In this document: positions 43,480-51,237 of the stretch, piece after piece
Layout: every line of letters begins with the position of its first letter
How positions within the stretch are numbered: position 1 is the stretch's first letter
Origin: UBA3076 sp964646435
Lineage (GTDB): Bacteria; Desulfobacterota; Dissulfuribacteria; Dissulfuribacterales; UBA3076
Assembly: GCA_964646435.1 (NCBI GenBank)
Contig: CAZYEJ010000010.1
Coordinates: 1-54,566, forward strand
Reading direction: 5' to 3'
Length of the DNA stretch: 54,566 bases
Program-made: the position numbers and the translations under genes
The notes under the pieces: model-generated
Databases searched by the model: none
What the model was told of the DNA's origin: nothing
What the model saw: the letters and a program-made list of their open reading frames with translations, nothing else

Positions 43480-44303
43480 GTCAACTGGACCGTCCTGAGA
43501 TAATCGATTCCTTGTTCAAGAACATAAAGGATTCGTATGGCACGGCAAAAGAATCTCGCCCAGCCGGTGAGGCAACGGCAGAGGCATTGACAGCAAAATC
43601 CCCGGACGGCGTTGAGATCTATTGCAGGGTCTTTAGTGGAATACAGGAAGAGCCTCACATCCTGTTTTTCCCAGCAGAGTATGACTGTGAAGCAGATATC
43701 ATTGATCTGGCAACCGGGCTCGGGCAATTTGGCATTACCCTGATAACAATGGACTATCGTGGATGCTGGAAGAGTGGTGGAGAACTTTCCTTTAGCGCCT
43801 TGCATCAGGATGCCGAGGCCTTCTATCAGGATGTGAAAGACTGGTATACCACAGAACAAAGGACCGGCCCGGTGGTGTTCATGGGCCGTTCCCTTGGGTC
43901 TGCCGTTGCGCTGGATCTTGCCTGCCGCCACGAAGATGACTCCCTGGCCCTTATTATGGAAAGCGCCTTTGACTCGACAGAAGGCTTTCTTTCAGGCAAG
44001 GGTATTCGAATAAATGAATTAGGGCTTTCAGGAGAAGACCCTTTTTCAAACCGCTCCAAGATGACTAACTACAGCAAAGCAGTCCTCTTTTTGCACAGCC
44101 ACCGCGACGAGGTCGTATCTCTGAACCAGATTGAGTGGCTGGTGGCTGAGAGTCGCTCAAAGGCAACCCAGCTCCAGATCGTCCCCACCGAGAGCAGGGA
44201 GGACATCGCGGAAAAGGCAGGGGATCTCTATTTTGCCGTCATAAAAGACTTCCTTAACCGACGTATGGGGCGAAGACCACGTAGAAGGCGGAAAAGGAAA
44301 TGA
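43458..44303 (+). CDS. Alpha/beta-hydrolase
   Basis: 281 residues from a GTG at 43458 (VAKLNHLSQLDRP). The nucleophile elbow is VVFMGRSLGSAVAL, with the Ser inside GRSLGS; an acidic residue and a late His (FLHSHRDEVV) complete a likely triad. The oxyanion region is ITMDYRGCWKSGG. The C-terminus is strongly basic (RRMGRRPRRRRKRK), unusual for this family and possibly RNA- or membrane-binding. Its stop codon abuts the stop of the convergent radical SAM gene with no gap. The substrate is unknown. Confidence 0.75.
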   Translation: MAKLNHLSQLDRPEIIDSLFKNIKDSYGTAKESRPAGEATAEALTAKSPDGVEIYCRVFSGIQEEPHILFFPAEYDCEADIIDLATGLGQFGITLITMDYRGCWKSGGELSFSALHQDAEAFYQDVKDWYTTEQRTGPVVFMGRSLGSAVALDLACRHEDDSLALIMESAFDSTEGFLSGKGIRINELGLSGEDPFSNRSKMTNYSKAVLFLHSHRDEVVSLNQIEWLVAESRSKATQLQIVPTESREDIAEKAGDLYFAVIKDFLNRRMGRRPRRRRKRK

Positions 44304-45317
44304 TCAGGCCCATACGCCCTCAATAGCCTCTCCGCACTTGCTGCATTTTCCGTCAGACAACAAATTTTCCACTATCCTGAAACCGATTCTTTTGATAAGT
44401 TCTGCGCCGCAGGCCGGGCAATAAGTATTTTCTCCGCCCTCACCAGGCACATTGCCCTCATAGACGAATCGCAGGCCTTCTTCAAGACCTATTTCCCTGG
44501 CAAGACGCAAAGTGGCAACCGGAGTAGGCGGCCTGTCCAACATTTTGTAAGTGGGATAAAACGCAGTGACATGCCATGGTATTGAGGGATCGACCCCTTT
44601 AACAAACCTGGCTATGTCCCTCAACTCCTTTGGGGAATCATTCCACCCTGGAATAACCAGGGTCGTAACCTCCACCCATACTCCCAATTCGTGCATCAGA
44701 CGAACATTATCAAGCACAGGTTGAAGCTTTGCCTTGCAAACATCGTGGTAAAATTTATCAGTAAAGGCCTTAATATCAATGTTTATTCCGTCCAGCACAG
44801 GAGCCAGATGCCTTGTCACCTCCGGGGTCATATAGCCATTGCTGACAAAGACGTTCCTAAGCCCCCTCTTTTTAGCCAGAACTGCGCAGTCATAAGCCAA
44901 CTCATAAAAAATTGTGGGCTCAACATATGTATAGCTGATACTCTTTGCTCCGTGCAGAACCGCGGCATTTACAATATCCTCCGGGTCCCTGTCTTCCCCT
45001 GGTATCTCTCCTTCATGTATGCGTGGATACTGAGAAATTTGCCAGTTCTGGCAGTGCAGACACCTGAAGTTGCATCCTACTGTGGCAATTGAATATGAGA
45101 TTGAACCCGGCAGAAAGTGAAAAAGGGGTTTCTTCTCAATGGGGTCGGAATTTTCCGAAATTACCTTTCCGTACACAAGGCTATAGAGCTTGCCGTCCCT
45201 GTTCTCACGAACCTTGCAAATTCCCCTTTTCCCCGGCTTGATATGACAATAGTTGTTACAGAGCCGGCATTGCACCTTTCCTTTGTCCTCAACTGTATAA
45301 AAAAGTGCCTCTTTCAT
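44304..45317 (-). CDS. AmmeMemoRadiSam-type radical SAM enzyme
   Basis: About 337 residues. The radical SAM cluster motif is CNFRCLHCQNW; upstream CRLCNNYCHIKPGKRGIC is a second cysteine set typical of this group (PflA-like, COG1180). The C-terminal part carries a zinc-ribbon-like CPACGAEL and CSKCGEAI pair. The AmmeMemoRadiSam system pairs such an enzyme with AMMECR1 and Memo proteins in an unknown modification; neither is in this window. The ATG at 45317 (MKEALFYTVEDKGK) has AAGGAG upstream and fits the family start better than the ATG at 45398. Confidence 0.88.
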   Translation of the reverse strand: MKEALFYTVEDKGKVQCRLCNNYCHIKPGKRGICKVRENRDGKLYSLVYGKVISENSDPIEKKPLFHFLPGSISYSIATVGCNFRCLHCQNWQISQYPRIHEGEIPGEDRDPEDIVNAAVLHGAKSISYTYVEPTIFYELAYDCAVLAKKRGLRNVFVSNGYMTPEVTRHLAPVLDGINIDIKAFTDKFYHDVCKAKLQPVLDNVRLMHELGVWVEVTTLVIPGWNDSPKELRDIARFVKGVDPSIPWHVTAFYPTYKMLDRPPTPVATLRLAREIGLEEGLRFVYEGNVPGEGGENTYCPACGAELIKRIGFRIVENLLSDGKCSKCGEAIEGVWA

Positions 45318-45738
45318 ATCAGGACTTCTCCTTTTTAATTTATGACCAAACTGATAGCCTTCCCCTTCTTCTATTTTTTGTATTATATCATAAAGCATGA
45401 ATCCGTGCTAATTGATGAGGGATGGAGAGCACTATGGCAAGGTACTTAGTTGTATCTTTTTACGTTTTAATTAGAGATGTCCGAAGAGATTAATGAACCC
45501 GCTATTTACAAAAGTTCCAAGGGCAATTAAAAACAGTTAGACTGTATTTTTAATTAAATTCACAGTAACTTCTCAATAAGTCTGGGTACCAGTCACTGGA
45601 TTCTCGCCTTCGCGGGAATGACGATTGGGTGTGAGCGCCTGTCATTCCGGCGAAAGCCGGAATCCATTGGATAGTCGCAAAATATGATTTGCCCGGACTT
45701 ATTGAGAAGTTACAATTCACAAAATGGATCTATAAAAA
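45318..45738. other. Intergenic region containing a MITE
   Basis: 421 bases between divergent genes. Most of the right half is the 149-bp element at 45565-45713. The left part is A/T-rich and shows only the possible long leader of the radical SAM gene. Confidence 0.6.
45557..45721. mobile_element. 149-bp MITE with 8-bp target duplication
   Basis: The element body is 45565-45713. Its ends GTAACTTCTCAATAAGTC are identical inverted repeats for 18 bases and similar for about 24. It is flanked on both sides by the same 8-bp AATTCACA (45557-45564 and 45714-45721), a clean target-site duplication. Inside, GGATTCTCGCCTTCGCGGGA faces TCCGGCGAAAGCCGGAATCC, so the whole unit can fold into one hairpin. 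There is no coding capacity. Ends starting with GTAA and 8-bp duplications are typical of IS66-family elements, so mobilisation by such a transposase is likely but inferred. Confidence 0.88.
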
Positions 45739-47841
45739 ATGCTAGAAGCTCTGCTCTATCCAAAAAACGTTGCGGTAATCGGGGCATCAAGGACGCCTGG
45801 AAAGGTGGGCCATGAGATAGTAGCCAACCTGATCAATGGCGGTTTTGCCGGTGATATAATACCTGTTAATCCGTCAGCAGACCAGATTCTCGGACTCAAA
45901 TGCTACAAAACCCTCAAAGATTATGGAGTAGCTGTGGACCTGGGCGTTGTGACAGTGCCCCGGCAGAATGTCATGGCTGCCGTACAGTCCTCTATAGAGG
46001 CAGGGGTGAAGGCCTTTGCCGTAATTACCGCTGGGTATAGGGAAACAGGCGAAGAAGGTGCAAGACTTGAACAGGAATTGGCAGGCCTTTGTAGGGCTCA
46101 CAATGTACGTTTACTTGGACCTAACTGTCTGGGCATTATGAACTCGCATCACCACATGAATGCCTCGTTTGCCGGGGACATGCCTGAAGTAGGAGGAATA
46201 TCAGTCTTTTCCCAATCAGGGGCACTGTGCACTGCCATTGTGGATTCGTCTGTCACAGGACATTTCGGGCTTGCAAAGCTCATAAGCCTTGGTAACAAAG
46301 CGGATCTCACAGAAGTAGATTTCCTGAGGGTCTTTGCCAGGGATGACTATACAAAGGTAATTGTTGGATACCTTGAAGATATAGTTTCCGGTGACGAATT
46401 TGTGAAGGCAGCAGAAGATGCCTGTTCCATCAAGCCGGTAGTAATTCTCAAGGCCGGGACTACCCCTGCAGGCCTGAAGGCCGCCTCTTCTCACACAGGA
46501 GGTCTTGCCGGAGCTGATATGGCCTATGGTGCGGCTTTTAGACGCTCAGGAGTAATCCGGGCAGATAATTTTCAGGCCCTTTTTGACTATGCATCGGCCC
46601 TGGCAATGCAGCCCCTTCCCAAGGGTGACCGTGTTCTGATTATTACAAACGCCGGTGGGCCGGGCACAATGGCCGCAGATGCTGTAGAAAAATCCGGCAT
46701 GACCGTCGCGACCTTAGCCTATAGTACTGCAGCCGCCCTTAAAGGAAAACTTCCACGGGCATCAAGTACAGGGAATCCAGTGGATGTGCTGGGCGACGCT
46801 GATCCGGAAAGATATGCCATTGCATTAAGCACCGCCCAGGATGATGATTCAGTAGACTCCATCATCGTAATCCTGACACCCCAGGCCATGACAAAACCTG
46901 CTGAGACTGCAAGGGCCATTGCCAGTTGCGTAAGATCCGATAAGCCTGTTCTCGCGGCATTCATGGGAGGCAAGCATGTAATGCCGGGAAACAAAGAACT
47001 GGTTGCTGCCGGACTGCCGGTCTATAACTCACCTGAACGGGCAGTCGGCGCCCTCAAAGCCATGTACGAGTATTCAGTGTGGCGGCAGCGTCCACCGCGG
47101 ATAGTGACACGATTCAGAGTTAATCGCCGGCGAGTGGAACGGATTATTGCCCGACATCTGAGGACCAAAAGGACCCATGTTGGAGATATTAAAGCCAAGC
47201 AAATCCTGAGTGCCTATGGCTTCAGAATACCGGAAGGCCACCTGACAAGCACTGCTGACGAGGCTGTAGAAACTGCGGAGCAAATAGGCTACCCGGTAGC
47301 TATTAAAATCGTCTCACCAAATATTGTCCATAAAACAGACCTCGGTGGCGTGAAATTACACCTGTCTACGGCTGATGACGTACGAGACGCATTTGATCTG
47401 ATGATGCTCAGAATAAGACAGGTTGCACCTGAAGCCCATATCGAAGGCATTTACGTGGAAAAGATGCTGGCACGGGGCATGGAAGTAATCATAGGCATGA
47501 GCCGTGACCCACAATTTGGTCCGATGCTCATGTTCGGACTTGGGGGCATATTTGTTGAGGTAATGAAAGACGTTACCTTTCATCTGGCCCCTATCACCAC
47601 AGAAGAGGCGTTTCAGATGCTTAAAAGCACCAGGTCCTATGAGATGCTTAAGGGGACCCGCGGAGAAAGAGGAGTGGATTTTGCCGCAATAGCTAACGGA
47701 CTTCAACGCATCAGCCAGCTCGTGACGGATTACCCGGAAATTATCGAGCTGGATATCAATCCATTTATTGTCGGAGACATTGGAACAGAACCATTTGTGG
47801 CCGATGCCCGAATGACCTTGACTCGCCAAGAGACCAAATAA
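45739..47841 (+). CDS. ADP-forming acyl/acetyl-CoA synthetase, fused subunits
   Basis: 700 residues with alpha and beta parts in one chain. The N-terminal CoA-binding Rossmann domain has VAVIGASRTPGKVG and LGPNCLGIMNS. The phosphohistidine loop SSHTGGLAGAD is near residue 252. The C-terminal ATP-grasp part has GYPVAIKIVSPNIVHKTD and LMFGLGGIFVEV. It converts acyl-CoA, ADP and phosphate to acid, ATP and CoA, conserving energy, or runs in reverse. The start codon of the next gene overlaps its stop as TAATG, so the two act in one operon. It begins 18 bases after the MITE. Confidence 0.92.
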   Translation: MLEALLYPKNVAVIGASRTPGKVGHEIVANLINGGFAGDIIPVNPSADQILGLKCYKTLKDYGVAVDLGVVTVPRQNVMAAVQSSIEAGVKAFAVITAGYRETGEEGARLEQELAGLCRAHNVRLLGPNCLGIMNSHHHMNASFAGDMPEVGGISVFSQSGALCTAIVDSSVTGHFGLAKLISLGNKADLTEVDFLRVFARDDYTKVIVGYLEDIVSGDEFVKAAEDACSIKPVVILKAGTTPAGLKAASSHTGGLAGADMAYGAAFRRSGVIRADNFQALFDYASALAMQPLPKGDRVLIITNAGGPGTMAADAVEKSGMTVATLAYSTAAALKGKLPRASSTGNPVDVLGDADPERYAIALSTAQDDDSVDSIIVILTPQAMTKPAETARAIASCVRSDKPVLAAFMGGKHVMPGNKELVAAGLPVYNSPERAVGALKAMYEYSVWRQRPPRIVTRFRVNRRRVERIIARHLRTKRTHVGDIKAKQILSAYGFRIPEGHLTSTADEAVETAEQIGYPVAIKIVSPNIVHKTDLGGVKLHLSTADDVRDAFDLMMLRIRQVAPEAHIEGIYVEKMLARGMEVIIGMSRDPQFGPMLMFGLGGIFVEVMKDVTFHLAPITTEEAFQMLKSTRSYEMLKGTRGERGVDFAAIANGLQRISQLVTDYPEIIELDINPFIVGDIGTEPFVADARMTLTRQETK

Positions 47842-49721
47842 TGAACAAACCAAAGCATACAGGATACGACCCAAACTGGCAGGATAAATATAAAGACATG
47901 ATCGCCGCTCCCGGGCAGGCGGTCTCGCACCTGCGGCCCGGACAGCGAGTATTTGTCGGGACAGGGTGTGGAGAACCGAAAGAACTGGTCAAGGCCCTGA
48001 CCGACCGCGCCTCTAAACTGGCCGACATGGAGATTGTCCAGCTACTTACCTTGGGCGAGGCCCCTTATGCCCACAAGGAACTTGCCGATTGCTTTCTGGT
48101 AAACAGCTTTTTTGTTGCGGAAAATGTCAGGGGGCTTATTCAGGAAGGACTTGGCAAATATACACCTATCTTTCTTTCAGATATTCCACGGCTTTTCAGT
48201 TCAGGTCAGTTACCGCTGGATGCAGCCTTAATACAGGTCACACCTCCGGATGAGCGCGGGAGAGTGAGCCTGGGGGTCTCTGTGGATATTGTCAAAAGTG
48301 CTGCGGAAAACGCCTCGCTCGTCATTGCCCAGGTCAACCCCCAGATGCCCAGGACCCTGGGAGACAGTTTTATTGATATCTATGATCTGGATTTCCTGGT
48401 TCCTGTGGACACGCCCATTTTTGAGGCCACCTTGCCTGAAAGCACGGAAGTGGCTCGCGAGATCGGAGAACGCATCGCGGCCCTGGTAGAAGACGGATCA
48501 ACTATTGAGGTGGGGATCGGACGAATCCCGCATACAGTGGTCAATTTTCTGAAGGAAAAGAAAAATCTCGGTGTACATACGGAGATGTTTACGGACAATA
48601 TCATAGATCTGATAGAATCCGGAGCTGTAACCGGTGTAAAAAAGACCCTTGACAGGGGCAAAATTGTTGCCAGTTTCTGTTTCGGGACCCGCAGGCTCTA
48701 TGACTATATCCACAACAATCCCCTCTTCTCTTTTCGCCCGACTGAATATGTCAATAACCCCTTTATTATAGCCAAACAGTATAAAATGGTGGCTATCAAC
48801 ACGGCATTAGAGATAGACCTTACAGGCCAGGTCTGCGCGGATTCCATTGGCACCAAATTCTACTCAGGTATCGGCGGACAGGTAGATTTTAACAGTGGCG
48901 CAGCCAGATCGTACGGAGGCAAGGCGATTATAGCCCTGCCATCCACCACAGCGGACGGAACCACTTCACGGATCGTTGCAAAGCTGAGCCCTGGTGCCGG
49001 CGTAGTGACCACCCGTGGGGACGTACACTATGTGGTAACCGAGTACGGCATGGCCTATCTTCACGGCAAAAGCGTCCGGGAGCGTGCCTTGGCACTGATC
49101 AGCATTGCCCACCCGCGTTTCCTTGAAACCCTCCTTAAGGAGGCTATTGAGGCCAAATATCTCCGCAAAGAGCTTGCCGATGTGGGAGAGAGCTTCATAA
49201 TAGCTCCTCACGAGGCAAAAACCTCATTACTTTTAGATGATGGAACGAAAATCAACTTCAGACCCATACACCCCACTGACGAGCCAAAGATGAAGGACCT
49301 GCTGTACACCCTCTCTCAGGATGCCGTGTACTCCCGTTTTATGACACACGTACAGCGCTTTCCCTATAAGCAGATCAAAGACTTCGTGTACATTGACCAC
49401 AGAAAAGAAGTAGCCATTGTAGGCGTTCTGCCTGAGGCCCATGGGGAAGATATCATTTCAGTAGGTCGATATTACCTGGATCCACGAACTAACCGCGCAG
49501 AAGTCGCATTTGTGGTCCTCGACGAATGGCAAGGCCGCGGCATAGGCAAGTTTCTGTTCAAACACCTTACTGTCATTGCCAAACGGCATGGTATCACCGG
49601 ATTCACTGCTGAGGTCCTGCGAAGCAACAAAAAAATGCAGGCAGTTTTCAATAACAGTGACTTGCGGGTAAAAAGCAAATTGAGTGATGATATCTACAGC
49701 TTTGAGATGGATTTTGATTAA
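47841..49721 (+). CDS. Acetyl-CoA hydrolase/transferase fused to GNAT domain
   Basis: 626 residues. The first 450 form an acetyl-CoA hydrolase/transferase (class I CoA-transferase), with GQRVFVGTGCGEPKELV at the start and the region YSGIGGQVDFNSGAARS; a preceding Glu should carry the CoA thioester. From about residue 470 a GNAT acetyltransferase domain follows (VAFVVLDEWQGRGIGKFLF, the acetyl-CoA pyrophosphate loop). The two domains plausibly link CoA-ester turnover to acylation of a partner. Overlap with the upstream synthetase suggests joint control of an acyl-CoA pool. Its stop abuts the stop of the convergent xth gene. Confidence 0.9.
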   Translation: MNKPKHTGYDPNWQDKYKDMIAAPGQAVSHLRPGQRVFVGTGCGEPKELVKALTDRASKLADMEIVQLLTLGEAPYAHKELADCFLVNSFFVAENVRGLIQEGLGKYTPIFLSDIPRLFSSGQLPLDAALIQVTPPDERGRVSLGVSVDIVKSAAENASLVIAQVNPQMPRTLGDSFIDIYDLDFLVPVDTPIFEATLPESTEVAREIGERIAALVEDGSTIEVGIGRIPHTVVNFLKEKKNLGVHTEMFTDNIIDLIESGAVTGVKKTLDRGKIVASFCFGTRRLYDYIHNNPLFSFRPTEYVNNPFIIAKQYKMVAINTALEIDLTGQVCADSIGTKFYSGIGGQVDFNSGAARSYGGKAIIALPSTTADGTTSRIVAKLSPGAGVVTTRGDVHYVVTEYGMAYLHGKSVRERALALISIAHPRFLETLLKEAIEAKYLRKELADVGESFIIAPHEAKTSLLLDDGTKINFRPIHPTDEPKMKDLLYTLSQDAVYSRFMTHVQRFPYKQIKDFVYIDHRKEVAIVGVLPEAHGEDIISVGRYYLDPRTNRAEVAFVVLDEWQGRGIGKFLFKHLTVIAKRHGITGFTAEVLRSNKKMQAVFNNSDLRVKSKLSDDIYSFEMDFD

Positions 49722-50516
49722 TTAGAAAACAAACTCCGCCACCAGGAAGGTATGGTCTGATGGCTTTTGAGCAAGCCTTGGGCTGATATCTATATATGCC
49801 TTTTCAGCACGTTCTGCTAACACAGCCGTAGCAAGTATGTGATCTATGCGCCAACCTAAATGCCTTTTGACTGCATTGGGTATCCTGTAGTCGTAAAACG
49901 TATACTGGTCCGGATCCGTGTTAAACTTCCGGAATACGTCTATAAATCCCCATGCCTTGACCTTCTCCAACGCTTTGCGAGCATCTTCGTGGAAACAGAC
50001 ATGATCTACATGGCTATCCGGGGCATAAACGTCTTTTGACTCAGAGGCAACGTTGAGGTCTCCACACCAGAGTAATGGTTCGTCCGTGGAATAATTCCTG
50101 TCAAACAGGTCCCTTAACCTTTCAAACCACCTGAGCTTGATCTGAAAATACATGTGGTCCAAGGACCTACCCTGGGGGACATACGCATTTACAACAGAAA
50201 TATCCTTTACAACACACCGGATGAGCCTGGCTTCATCCTCCGGGCTGTTTTTAGGATCATCAAAACCGACAACCATGTCTTTTATCTCATGTCTGCTGGC
50301 GATCGCAACGCCATTGTAAGACTTCTGACCCTTGTAGATCACATTATAGTCTATTTTGTTAAATGCTTCCTTTGGAAAATCCTTATCCTGCACCTTTGTT
50401 TCTTGTATGCAAAGCACATCAACCGAATTTTTTTCAAGCCAGGGAATCACTATATGAAGACGTGACCTTATAGAATTTGTATTGAAGGTGGCAATGCTGA
50501 ATTTGTCGATTTTCAT
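49722..50516 (-). CDS. xthA: Exodeoxyribonuclease III (AP endonuclease)
   Basis: 264 residues of the exonuclease-endonuclease-phosphatase family. Motifs are IATFNTNSIRSRL, VLCIQETKVQD (metal Glu), NAYVPQG, LLWCGDLNVAS (active-site Asp and Asn) and a final PSDHTFLVAEF (catalytic His). It cuts DNA at abasic sites and removes 3' blocks in base excision repair. The ATG at 50516 (MKIDKFSIATFN) fits the family; an upstream start would add 12 unrelated residues. It is monocistronic, with zero bases between its stop and that of the convergent CoA-transferase gene. Confidence 0.93.
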   Translation of the reverse strand: MKIDKFSIATFNTNSIRSRLHIVIPWLEKNSVDVLCIQETKVQDKDFPKEAFNKIDYNVIYKGQKSYNGVAIASRHEIKDMVVGFDDPKNSPEDEARLIRCVVKDISVVNAYVPQGRSLDHMYFQIKLRWFERLRDLFDRNYSTDEPLLWCGDLNVASESKDVYAPDSHVDHVCFHEDARKALEKVKAWGFIDVFRKFNTDPDQYTFYDYRIPNAVKRHLGWRIDHILATAVLAERAEKAYIDISPRLAQKPSDHTFLVAEFVF

Positions 50517-50676
50517 ATTCTGAGACCCTTGCCGGATATGCCAAAAACACAACCAATGCCAGATTTATGCATTTCACTATTTATTACGATAAATATGCAA
50601 GAGATAAAGGGCATCGTTCATTCACCAGTTTACAGTTATTCCTAAAAAGGAGATATTATCGAATTGAATGCCAATG

Positions 50677-50755
50677 TCGAAATTGGAAATTCGAAATTCG
50701 ATAACACATTTATATCTTAACATTTTTTCTAATTTCCAATTTCAAGTTTCATTTC
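50677..50755. repeat. Inverted word-repeat locus (GAAATTC / GAAATTG words)
   Basis: The left arm has GAAATTGGAAATTCGAAATT at 7-base steps; the right arm (50728-50754) reads AATTTCCAATTTCAAGTTTC, the inverse. It lies between the divergent xth gene and PilZ gene. Confidence 0.7.
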
Positions 50756-50839
50756 TTCACTGCCAAAATACAAGATCAACAAAGTGTAAACTACTTTTGA
50801 CTTGTCGTGAAGGATGCAAAAATCATAAAGGAAAATTCG

Positions 50840-51181
50840 ATGAGTATTGATCAACGAAAACACGTTAGGACACCCACTCAGTTAATGATTCAGTATTCAG
50901 ATCGACATCTTTTCTTTACAGAATTCCTGAGTGACCTCAGTCCTAGAGGAATGTGCATAGTGGCTTCGAAACCGCTCGAACCCGGAACCAAGCTAGTTAT
51001 CACCAGTTCGACACAACCGCCGATCAAAATTGAGGGGATAGTTGTATGGAGCAAAAAGAGCATAAAGAACAAATTTAAATACGAAATAGGCGTCCAGTTC
51101 GCTGAACTCTCACAGGACCAGAAATCCCAAATTGCAGATATTATAAGCTCAATTTGCTGGGAAATAAACTCGACCCATTAA
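50840..51181 (+). CDS. PilZ-domain protein
   Basis: About 113 residues, a single PilZ domain. The cyclic-di-GMP motifs are present: RKHVR (RxxxR) at the start and DLSPRGMCI (D/NxSxxG). Later the barrel strands IEGIVVWSKKS and YEIGVQFAELS follow. It should bind c-di-GMP and act as a small effector in motility or surface behaviour. The ATG at 50840 has AAGGA upstream and begins just before the first motif. No flagellar or pilus genes are next to it. Confidence 0.9.
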   Translation: MSIDQRKHVRTPTQLMIQYSDRHLFFTEFLSDLSPRGMCIVASKPLEPGTKLVITSSTQPPIKIEGIVVWSKKSIKNKFKYEIGVQFAELSQDQKSQIADIISSICWEINSTH

Positions 51182-51237
51182 GATGAATAATTTTGAAGAA
51201 TTACACCAAAATCTTTCTCCCCTTTCGCGTTTCATTT

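Noticed and set aside
44304..45398. Longer radical SAM protein starting at the ATG at 45398
   Set aside because: The extra 27 residues do not fit the family and a better ribosome site precedes the ATG at 45317.
45585..45680. CRISPR-like repeat in the intergenic region before the acyl-CoA synthetase
   Set aside because: The similar blocks are inverted, not direct, and occur once each; they form the interior of the MITE.
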